In this document: in pieces, positions 10,234-22,013 of the stretch | Numbering within the stretch: the first letter of the stretch is position 1 | Layout of the letters: each line of letters begins with the position of its first letter | Assembly (NCBI GenBank): GCA_016801885.1 | Contig: CM028903.1 | Location: 2,054,360 to 2,118,359, forward strand | Direction of reading: 5' to 3' | Source: Toxotes chatareus | Taxonomy: Eukaryota > Chordata > Actinopteri > Toxotidae | DNA length: 64,000 nucleotides | Program-made: the position numbers and the translations under genes | Notes under the pieces: generated by a model | Told to the model about the DNA's origin: nothing | The model's database searches: none | What the model saw: the letters and a program-made list of their open reading frames with translations, nothing else

Positions 10234-13184
10234 GTAAAGTCTTCATTAGTTCAAGCAGCTTCCGGAAACGTCAGGGACCAAAGTTATGAAAGGAAAAGTT
10301 GAACAGTGTTAAAGATTTGTTCGTTTACACACATGAACTGTGACAAAGTGTGGAGACGGTTTTCAGAGTAGAAATAACGGAACAGAAGAAAAGCGCTGAG
10401 ATGCAGGACTTTCTTTTTGTTTACGGTTTCACTTTCATCGACTTCAAACAAGATGTTAGATCTGAAACAAATAAACTCGTTATCGTTCAAGACAGAGCGT
10501 AAACACACATCCGGCAACAGCCTTCAAAATAAAATATGCTGTTTTTAAGCGTAATGTCAGAGGTGGACTGAGGAATGAGCGGGAATAAAATACAGGAAAA
10601 AGTGATTTTACTAGTTTGACGTATGAAGTAGAAAGATCCATAGAGCTACAGTGAAAAGTGATTTCTGTCGTTGGGTACACTGCTGATTATTTTCTTGACA
10701 GATAATTTTAAAACAGATTTAGATACCTGTTCACGGAGTAAGGGACAGGCCTGTCGGACACAGGTGGACAGAGAGATCCTGACCTCTCAGACTTTGCTGT
10801 GGCTTTGAATCTCTTTGATGTCTGAGGCCATGCTCCTTGTCACTGTAGTTTCCCATAGCTCAAGATGAAGTATTTCAGTTGTGTTTTATTTTTATTTGGA
10901 AACCGTGAAAAACCCAAACGTTTAGTTTACAAACAGATATGATAAAGAAAAGCAGCAAATTACCAGAAGCTTTAACCAGTAAAACCAGTTTGTTTTTCAG
11001 TGTAAAATGTCCACACTGACTGTAACACAAACATTCTCACATACAATGAAAGATTTTAATCGACCGTGGCAACACACCGGGACTCCGCGGTGAAATCAGT
11101 CCGGCGGTGGACGAGCTTTCACACAAATCACACAGAATGTAACTTTAATGATTCTTAATCATTGATGCAGCAAAAAGACACCGCAAGAGAAACAAGACGA
11201 GCAACAATGACCAACACTTTCTGTCACTAAAGGCTGATATGAGGCAGCTGTGGTGGTTTCATATAAACATGCACGGCTTCCATTTCCAATACCGTGCTTT
11301 CTATTCTGACAGGAATTGCACTTTTATTTTGAAGGCAGATGTTCCTGATTTCCGCTGCGGATGTTTGACTCGCTCTGTGGCTTCACACACTTGTAAAAAC
11401 ACTCAGCTCTTCTACAAAATGTGTCTTAAAGTTCATTTTAGCAAAGTGCGACAGAGCTGCACCGGGTTACACCGCGTTTTTTTTCACGCGTCATTTAAAA
11501 CAACTACTCATGATTTTTTTTTTTTTTTTTTTTTTTTAAACATCTGCATCAGGTTGTTTTTTCAGTTTTCACATATCTGGGGTGGTATGTCTACTGGTGC
11601 CCACACGAAACCACACCCATGTTTGACTGGTATTCATCTGTTCTAACTTGTGTCTGTTGATATCAGTGGTCTGTAACTATTCAGCTTAATTGACATGTCA
11701 GTTGTTTTCAGTGTGCGTTCACACATTAAATGAATGACAGGTGAGCTGTGTGGGGACATGTGACAGTTTCTTATGAGATGTGCTGCTTTTCTTTGTCAGA
11801 TCTTGTAACTGAATGTTTTTGCAGGCTGAACAGAAGAAGCCGTCTGAGCACATTAGCTCGGGCTCAGGGAAATAACAGCTGACATTATTCTGACATGTTA
11901 CAGACCAAATGATTCATCGAGGAAAGAATCACCAGATTAACTGATAAAGAAAATAGTCATTAGTTGCCGCCCAGTTGTTGATGTGGTAGTCCAGGTAGAA
12001 TGATGTACATCTAGCAACAGGGGAGCTGATGAATGAGGAAAATGAGAAGGAAAGAAGGGGGGAAGAGGTGAATATGGTAGAGCAGGAAGTAGCAAAGATT
12101 AGAAAGGATGACGTGAAGAAGGCTCTGAGGAGGATGAAGAGTGGAAAGGTGACATACCTGTGGAGGTGTGGAAGTGTCAGCAGTGGAGTTTCTAACCAGT
12201 GTGAGAGTGAGAAGACGCCTGAGGAACGGAGGAGAAGCGTTTTAGTGCCGATCTTTAAGAACAAGGGTGATGTGCGGAGTTGTAGCAGCTACAAAGGCAT
12301 AAAGTTGATGAGTCACACAACGAAGCTATGGGACAGAGGAGTGGAAGCTTGGATAGGAAAGGAAGTGGATGTTTGTGAGCAGCAGTGTGGCTTCATGCCC
12401 AGAAAGAGCACTGCTGATGCACACTGAGATAGTTAATGGAGACATACAGAGACGGCAGAAGGACCTGCAGTGCGTCTTTGTGGATTTAGAGAACGTGTAT
12501 GACAGGGGGCTGAGAGGAACACACCAACAAACACACTGCCCCCCCCATCTGATGATGAGTCATTTCCTGTTGTTGTTCCTCTTTTCTGAGGAAAATCCAT
12601 TCGCATGCCGATGAATGGATGAATGGCATTTATGGAATCAGACCACTGAGCAGATTGTGTATATTTGTTGAGGAAACTTAAATAAGTCTTTCTCTTGTTA
12701 GTTTTTTTTTTTGTTGTTGTCTGTTAGAAACACACACACACACAGTCTTTTATCTGCTCTGTTCAGTGTCCTCTCTGTGTTTAGTGCCTTTAAGTGACAC
12801 TGATATAATTACTGACCGGCCTAATGAGTCCCATTAACGGTCTCCATGGTAACTAGCATCCTGGCAGTAGTTCAGGACTAAGTCTTGACAGCGTGTGCAG
12901 CAGCTCACACCTGCTGTAGGTGTCCTACTCCATTGGACAGCTTCTGATTGGTTAGTTTCAGACCCATCCCGCCCCCTTCCCATCCAATCAATCAATCAAC
13001 CAATATCAGATATGTCAAATATTTATTTCAACAGAGAAAATCAAGCTGTTGACAGTGAGATGTCACAGCGTTGGAAACAAAAGCTCAGTTACGAGCAGCC
13101 GATAGGTCACAGTGCAGGTCAAAGGAAAATGTTGTTGTTGTGTAAACTGTCCCTTTAAAATATAACTGTAGTCCTCAGTGCTCC

Positions 13185-13215
<31 letters not shown>

Positions 13216-13735
13216 TCCGCTTCCTCTTTCTGTCAACATCTCAGTTTATTTGTTGGACAGGAAGCTGCTGTTTGGTCGGGCTAAAGGCTGCTACACACAC
13301 ACACATACATATACACACACACAAAGACTCACACCCACAGACAGACTCACACACACACATACACACACACCTGTATGGTCAAATATACAATACACAGTCT
13401 ATCCCAGCAGCCATGTGACGGGATGACAAACAGAAACTCGGACAGCTGTTTGACTACAGATCACCAACAAAGCAAACACTTGATAGTTTCATGCCTCTTT
13501 ACAATGTTCTCATCCTTACTTTGAAAATCACATCTTCAGAACTTTCTCGAATGATCAGCTGTCATCATCAGATCTGTACACCCAGGCAGTGCGATGTCAC
13601 CCTCATCACACAGCATATTTTCTATGTTTTATGCTAAAAATGCAGGAAAATCTGTGTTTCAGTGTGAAACCATGGCAAATGCAGTGGAGTATTATGGGTG
13701 AAAAAGTCCTGATAAGCAGTTTCTGCCTGTTTTAG
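10234..13735 (+). other. capn5: capn5 intron 1
   Basis: Holds a LINE relic (12018-12520), a poly-T run (about 11513-11537) and CA-rich tracts (13190-13215 and, imperfect, 13291-13375). No other exon is recognised. Confidence 0.6.
12018..12520 (+). mobile_element. Decayed LINE reverse-transcriptase fragment (RTE-like)
   Basis: Two overlapping frames give reverse-transcriptase-like sequence. One includes RRMKSGK, then SVLVPIFKNKGDVRSCSSYK and GIKLMSHTTKLW, then CGFMPRKSTADAH. The other continues with LQCVFVDLENVYDR, the region of RT motif A. The match to the common RTE-type LINE pattern is from memory. The frame change near 12390-12430, the loss of the rest of the domain and the early stops show a dead fragment. 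Confidence 0.75.
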
Positions 13736-13739
13736 GGGG

Positions 13740-16700
13740 ATGGTGGTTCCGTATGAGGGCCAGTCTTTCTCTGCGCTGAGGAGGCAGTGCCAGCAGAATG
13801 GACGCCTGTTTGAAGACCCTCTGTTTCCTGCATCTGACCAGTCTTTGTTCTACCAGAGCAACCAGATCGGCCGAGTCACCTGGAAAAGGCCTAAGGTGAG
13901 AACAAAGAAGCTGATAAATAGGAAGCAGCAACTCCATATGTTTCAACCTCATGAATCATTGTTTTAATGCTGTGAAACCTGGTGGTTTCCATCGGAACTG
14001 AAGCAATGACACACTGAAAGTTAAAGTAAACCCAAGGAAAGGAGAAATAGTCTGATATTTATGTGCGAGATGAAGGAAAAGCTTTTGTTGCGCAGTGAAC
14101 CATTGAGCTGGTCTGAGATCAGACACAGAGACAGTAAACAGTAGGTGGGAAAGGGTGATGGCGGTCATTGAACAAAGGAGAGCATACATATAAAGAGAGG
14201 AGTATAAAGGAGGACTGAATGGGGGCAGGAATTTATGGAATTTACCCCTGAATTCACATTCCAACAGCCAGGAATCGCTCTGTGTGTGTGTCTGCATGTG
14301 TGTGTACTGTATCCTGTATGGTGTGTTTGCTCTTGGACTAAAGAGCTGTTCAAATTTTGTGCAAATATTTGGACGGCAGGATTACACACTGAGGTGTCTC
14401 CATGGTCTCTGCTGCTGACTGTGTGGGGTCAGTGCTACGGGGACGGTGTGAAGCCCAGTGAGGCGGATTTTTGTGATTTGTGGTAATGAGCCATAAAAAG
14501 TAAACTGTGACTGAAATATGATATAAAATATGGCTCAGGACAAAGTCATCGTGTCACAGGATAAAAACACAGAAGAAAAAAAAACTAGAGCGGCTCCTTC
14601 TCTGTTTGATAGATGAGTCTCTGCAGCACTGAGCTCTCAGTTTACTGCTGCAGCTGATGGTTTGACTCTGACTTCTGCAGTTTGTTTCAGTGGTGCCCAG
14701 TTCTGCTGTATCACAGTGAAGCAGTGAGCCAAGAGCCAAAACTTCAGGTTGGAGCTGTAAACAGTTGCATCATATCTGGATGTGATTACATGCTTGAGCT
14801 TCTTTCATACATCTCTGTGAGTCATACTGACAGCAGGAATATTTCCTTCTGTTTAGAAAAGAGCCGTTAGCAGTTTTTTAAGGCTCATTTTGAGCGAGTA
14901 GGTATCAGTGTTTTCAGGAGGCGGATAAGAGATTTAAGAAAACATTTCAACCGAGAATAAACCTTGAAGCTGTGAGTTGTTTGGTTAAACTGCCAAACCC
15001 GACTTTGCTCAGGGACTTTGAGCCGCATTGGTTCATTTCACTGAACCAAACTGGCTTTTAGGAAGGTTTTTCTGCAGCACAGCAGAAGCTGCTGCAGCTG
15101 TTCTGTGGAGTTTAGACGATGGGGAAATATGATGCTTACAATGGAATTATTGCTTAATCGCTTTCCAGCTTCTATCTGCCGCTATTTCCACGGTGCACTG
15201 CTTTTTCAATACACACACACACAAATTCACATCCCTAAAAAAAAATCTCTTCTTTGTGTCGCGCTCAGTTTCACGTTGATCCCTGAGAGTGTGAGTGTGG
15301 TTTTGTAAAGGTGTGACAGCTGAACCAAAAACTGCAGTGAGACAGAAACAGCAGCAGATTTTTTTTCTTCTGTTAATTCAAAGTAATTTGATTTACTGTC
15401 ACTTTGAAGTCAGCTGTGATTTAACACCATGTTCCAGTCCTCTTTCAGAACTCAGCAGATTCAGTGTGAAACACTCTAGTCTGAACTCTTATGTATGTAA
15501 TATGCTTTTACTGTCAATTATTGATGAACTGAGCTGCTAAATAATTAAACAGGAACCTGAAATCACTCCAACTGATCAATATTATTGATTGGTCCGGGAG
15601 TGTTGGTGTAGAGAGAGGAAACCAAGTGAAAGCTCAGGTTTTAAATGATTCCTCTTGGTGGCATTTACACTTTATTATTCTGCTGCAGTTATGTGAATAT
15701 GTATCTGCACAAAGGCAGAAGTGTACACATACTGTGGGATACACAGTATGTGTACTTTAAACAGTAGCTTCTCGTGTTGTGGCCGTGAACTCTGGAATAG
15801 TTTCCCTCGTGTTGTTTGACAGCCTCGTTCAGCCGGAGCTTTTCAGAAACTTCACTCGTGCTCACTCACTTTCTAAAACTGATATTTGTTGTGAAATGAA
15901 TTTAGTTGTTATCGTTGTTTATATTTACAAGACAATACTGAAATGCATGCAGACAAGTCTACGAACACTCTAAAGACTCCTCAGCTTCCAAAATGCCGCA
16001 GCACCAGCTCAGGACAAAGACAGGGAGAAACACCTGGCTCTGCCCAAAGGTGACAAACTCTCTACATTATATCCTGTAGTTAATCTGTTCCAAACGAGAT
16101 GTGTATTGTTGGCTAAGCTGCACCTGAGCCATGTTTACATCTGTCTCATAGTTACATACATAGTTACTGGTCTTGCTGGGTGTGTGTGCCACTGGTTTAT
16201 CCCAGCTCTATCATTTGGCTGCCGTCCTGTTACTCTGTCTCTCATACACCCTGTGGTTTTCTTTGCTTTGAACATTTAGAAGCCATTTCTAAGTAATCAG
16301 AGGGTGTTTTTACCCAGTATTTACCTTATGATGGCTGACTGAGTATGTTGGCTACGCCCTGCTTCACATTCATCCATGTCTGGCAGCTGCCCAGTATGAA
16401 CACATCCCTCTGCTACTGTTGGCCAATGAGCAGCTCCTTTGCAGCCTGAGACACCACAACAGAAGGACAGTATGGCGGAAAACTGTTCATCTGGTCTGTT
16501 CACTCTTCCACGCTGCACAACAGAGCGACAGGAAATCATTCCTGCCTGTTGCTCTCAAACTATAATTCCAAACACTAAAAAAAATCACAGACTCCTTTAT
16601 ACTGTGTATACTTCCTTTTAAACCTAACAAACATATTTATTTTAGAAACATTTTTATTTTTTCTCTTAGCTCTTAGAGATCTTCTAACTCGGTGTACTAC

Positions 16701-19700
16701 GTTGCATTTCTTCGTTTTCCACTGGGAGTTTGATCGCAACTAAAGGATTTCTGATTTTCTGATTCTGATTATTTTGGCAAAATTGCTCAGTAAATGCAAA
16801 TTTTCAGTAACTTTAAAGGATCATTTCAGCAGAAGAAAAGGTTAACACTGACTGCAATCTTCTTTGTCCCTGTAGGACTTATGCAGCGACCCCCATCTGT
16901 TTGTGGACGGCATTAGTGCCCACGACCTGCACCAAGGCCAGCTGGGAAACTGCTGGTTTGTAGCCGCCTGCTCCAGCCTGGCCTCCAGAGAGGCTCTCTG
17001 GCAGAAGGTGAGAGACGCTGTCCATGTTTTACTTTCATCAGTCATTATTGCCCCTGCTGGGCTGTAACAGGGTAAATATCTCTCTATGTGAGTTTGAGTT
17101 TTTTGGACTACATTAATACAGTTTGGCTCTGGCTCGCCCGTTCACACACACACACTCACACACACGGCGGCAAGATACCGAGCGAGGTTCAGGCCAAAGC
17201 CATCTGGAGCACTTTGGGGTTCAGTGTGCAGCTCAGTAACACTTCATCATGTGAACATGATCAAACCGTCAACGCTGTGACCTGTGGCTCAGCCGGTGTG
17301 TACCCGCATAGTGTGTGTGCGCTGATGGGTGTGCGCTGATGGGTGTGGGCATGCGTGATTGCGAGAATATGGGTGTCAGAGTGGTGTGACTGGATGTGTG
17401 TTTACTTTAGATTAGTGTGTACTGTGGCAATCCACATGGAGAGGACTGGTGCTACAGGCTGAAGCAACCACAAGACCATTTCATCCACAAGGTGGCGCCA
17501 TTAACCTTGGTTAACAGCCCGGTTTTTCAGAGCTGACACAGCTCCAGGTGCAAATGGATTTTCTGTCAGTCGGCAGTGAATCATCATTTACTCAGTGGGA
17601 ACCAGAGCATCTCTGATGGCGGTTCTTTATGACTCAGGCTGTGTGTTTGCCTCCACACCACACCATATGTTGTGTAGTGGAAAAGAATCTAAACATCCAC
17701 TGTTCTGTAAATATAACTTCATAAATAAAGGCCACTTATTAATCTGTAATTAAACGACATCCTGACAACACGCAGTACGTGTTCAGAGTCCTGAGGCACC
17801 AGGACAGCACGACAACTTCTCAGGTGCCTTTGTGTTAAATGATAAATGGTAATAATGTTAATCTGAAGCTATTTTCATTAGACCGTGTATCAGAGTGAAT
17901 CACAGCACTGGTTTGATTCTGTGCCAGATTAAACCTGATGAACCTCATAAACCTTTCTGACCTCAGGGCCTTCCAGCCAGTTAGATGCATGTATGATGTA
18001 AACATAATACACATGTGTAGACGGCGTCCTGGTTGTTTGCATGTGTGTTTCCTCAGTGTGTTTTCCACTGTGGCTTACCTCAGCCCACCTGTTTCAGGTG
18101 TCGCTGCCTCGGTGGAGCAGCCAGTTGTCTTGACTCGCCTCAATGGTCCAAAACAAACACTTGTTCTAAAACACTTATTAAGCCTGTAGTGTGGTGACGA
18201 CACACTACAGGCTTAATAAGTGTGAAGGGAAAAGATCCAGTAATAACCATCTCATTAGGGACGCAGCCGTCCGACTTTCTCAGTGCTGATACTGATTCTG
18301 AGTCCTCTGGGTAAAAAGCTGCTTGCCTCACTGAGTGGAAGAGACTGGGATCATTCTTTTGTGTGAAAGGTAACATCAGACTTAAACATTTCTTTCCTTT
18401 GTAAATCAAAAGGTTTTTTATAAATACATAAATATAAATTTGCTGAATTGTTATTCATGATTAAAACAGTAGATAATCCTGCACCGGCTACTTCAGAATG
18501 AACAGGGATTAAAATTCAAGCATAAACCTTTTAATCCAGCAGCAGATTGGTAACGAATTAAAAGTCTAGTATATAACAATAAAACTGCTTCAAATAAGAA
18601 CAAAGCAGAAACATTAAATCACAGTTCACTCAAGTTTTATAGACAAGTGACCTGATAAAAACAAAACATTCAAAATAAAGGAAGCAAAATGTACATTTCT
18701 GCTGCTTCAGCGTTGACGCATGACGAGGTTCACAAACACAGACACCAACACAGAATAACATAGAACTGAATCTAATAGAACAGCCCCATATATTGGCCCT
18801 GTTTTCACTGATGCCTGTTCCATTTGTTTGAGTCAGTATCAGATTGCTGCATCCCTACAGCTCATAAGAGTTCACCGTATTTGCTCAGATAAAAACCAGA
18901 AGTCATCTGAAATTCAGATCTGATAATAAAAAAACTAGTGTGGATAATGTGAAATATAAACTACAGGAGCAGCACGACTGCTGCGTCTGTGCTGCTCAGT
19001 CAGTCAGTCCTTTTCTCTCCTCCTCTTCCGGCCACATTGGTCCTGTATCTGATTTTTTTCTCTCTCTCTCTCTCTCTCTCTCATTCTTGTGGTAACTGAG
19101 TAACTGTGTTTACTAAAAAGCAAAGAATGACTATAAATATATCCTCTGCTCCTGAGTCGAGGGTCTAATCATAAAACCCTTTGAGACAAATTTGTGGACT
19201 TTATAAATCTGAGTTGACTCTTCACCTCCTTTCCTCCGTTCCTAGTCCCCTCCCTCCTCTCTTCCCTCTTTCTCTCCAGTAACACCAATAATAATCAGCA
19301 CCAGTGAGAACACACAGACGGCTTTCAGTCGATTTTTAATAGATGTCACTCCATTGATCTCTGTTTTGCATCAGGCCGACAGCCACGCAACGTGAATCTT
19401 TGATATTCTGTTCACTGCCGCTTGTTTTGCAGTGCAGCCGTCTCTTCTGTGAGCAGCGACAGAACCCAGAAATAAAAAACAGCAAAGAACAAGCCACTCA
19501 TTAAACGCCACCACAGCTGATCAGTAAAGGGGGGTTTTATTTACAACAGGAATCTGTTTGGATGTTGTGAGAGTCTCGTGGGTTTCGTGTTCAACAGCAA
19601 ACGCTTTCATTGAAAATTTCAGTTATTGATTATGAAGTTTCAGCATCATCATTAAATAATATGGATCTTCTAAGAAGCACCAGGAAACGTGCAGGCATAC

Positions 19701-21955
19701 AGGAGAATTAGTTCCATATCAAGTTTAAATAAAGTGTGGTCATGCTGCTTGTCATATTGTTCAGCCAAGATTTTATTTTTTACTAAACACGTTTGTTTTG
19801 TTTTGTGAAAAATACTTGTTTTATAACTCGTTTGTGATCAATGCTCAGGAAAGCTGGTGATGTTAAAACTCAGAGCTCAGAGATGTGAAAGAAGAGTTTT
19901 GGAGGGAGAATATTTAAGCTTGAAAAGGAGATAAGAGGTTTTTCTGCTCAAGTGTTTTTTTTAAAGGTCAAAGACTGAACACAGTGTAGCAGAGCATTTT
20001 CAGTATTCTAACAGGTTTGTGCTGGAAAGAAGTGAAAAGTCATTTCTCTGGTGAGAACTCCAGAGAGCAGCTGAGATTTGCGGCCTCTGCCCCATCTTTG
20101 AAAGCAAACAGGAAGTACATGACCCTCCTGACCTTGGCCAGCTCCGCAATCCTTTCGCCAAACTCCTGCATGTCTGCCTCCAGGCATTTGAGCGGCGAAG
20201 CCTCCGGGTCGTCAGCGTTACGCCAAAAGGTTCCGATGGGTTCCAGCAGCTGACGGGTCATCAGGTTGGTGAGGTCAGGGGTCCAGTGCTGGGAAATACC
20301 AGTGATGGTGACGCGACCGTGGCCGGAGAGGGAGAAGTTCCAGCGGGAGAAGCTCAGCTCCTGGGTTTGGAAGTCCAGTCGATACACGGCCTCGTGGGGA
20401 AGAAGCAGGCGCTCACCATCCTGCCGCTTCTGCCCTGACTGCTGCAAAGACGACACACGAAGACGCATCATCTGCAGTGGAAATAAAGGAACACAGGAAG
20501 AGACGGATGAAAAAGAAAGAGAGGAGGGTCAGAGGAGAAGGAATAAAGAGAGAGAAGTGAACAGTCGAGGAAGAAATGTGAGATAAAAGGTTTTTCTGCT
20601 CAGGTGTGACTGCTGTTATGACCCGTGTCTCCACCAGCACCAGCCGATGTCTTACATCACATCCAACAGGAAAGAAAGTTTGTGACTCTGGCAAAGAAGA
20701 AAACCTCACAGGCCTAAGAAGACAGTGTCCCCATCCACAGGACAGCAGGGGTCACTGAATGGTTAATGAGTGTGAACATGATGTGAATCATAAGCTGTGG
20801 CCTCCACAATCACCAGATCACAACCCAGTTAAACACCTGTGGGAGATTTTGGAGCGACACGCTGGCGAGCTCTCTCCGCCGCCATCATGCAGAGACTAGA
20901 TGGACAATAGAGTCCAGAGACTTGGAGAATCCACCGAGGAGCTTGTGGTCACCTGACACAATTTGTCTTCATCTGTATCCCTCCTAAAAATCTAATAATC
21001 CACATCCACAGGCTGGAAAGTGTGTCATTTAAATAGTTTATAATTAAAGCGTTATCCTATTGTTGCTTCGCATTTGCTGCAAGATCTTTTTTATTGGTAA
21101 AATCAGCAAGATACCAGCAAAACGACACTGTGGCAGAAACAAAGCGAAATTCAAGGCCAACAAAATGTTGTCGTGCCACCATGAAAACAGGGCCCTGTAG
21201 TTTCAGATGCTTCTCATCACCTCACCCAGCTGGACGCAGTCTCGCGTCCTCTTTCCCAGACTCCCAAACTTTACTGCACATCAGTGATGCCATTCCAGTC
21301 CACTCACCCGTCCACTCACCCGTCCACTCACCCGTCCACTCACCTGTCCACTCACCTGTCATGGCTGAAGCACCAGGGGTTGTAACTCCTCAATTTTTTG
21401 CCAAAGGACATTTTCTACATTCAATTTCTTTTGATTCACATCAGTGGCTCTAACCACACATTTAGATTTAATCACAGTCACTAAAGCCCTGGAGCTGCTG
21501 ACCTCCACTGTGGCTGCCAGGCTGTCACCCTGACTCACCCCTTTTTGAGCCGATCACTTGTTAAACTTGTTTTAACTTGATTATTGAAGGATTGTTTAAA
21601 GATAACTACGTGTAACATTTCGTCAGCTGCCAAAATTTTTCCGATGTGCACAAGCTGATTACGTTTAATCTTTATACATCCAGTTATATTTTTTTCTCAT
21701 GTAAAAGCAAACTTGCATTCACACACACTGTGATGTAGCTGAAGACGATTAATTGTTGTTTCAAAGTGAGAGACTCACCTCCGTCAGTGCAGTGTCTTCT
21801 TTAAACGCCAGCACCATCATGTTGGAGGGAGCTTTGGCCTCGTCCATGTCTGACTTTGAGGTTGTGATCCTGGGTTAAAGAGAGGGCTGAGCTTGCCTGT
21901 GTGGATGGATGCTGTGATGGATGGAGCTCTGGTAGAGTTTCCACTTTCACCCCCC

Positions 21956-22013
<58 letters not shown>

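Noticed and set aside
11239..11646. 135-codon + strand frame in capn5 intron 1
   Set aside because: Crosses a poly-T run and shows no domain; likely chance.
12369..12614. Functional reverse transcriptase gene
   Set aside because: Only motif A survives, in a different frame from the preceding part, followed by stops.
21300..21359. CRISPR-like array
   Set aside because: Contiguous 12-bp units without spacers in vertebrate DNA: a minisatellite.
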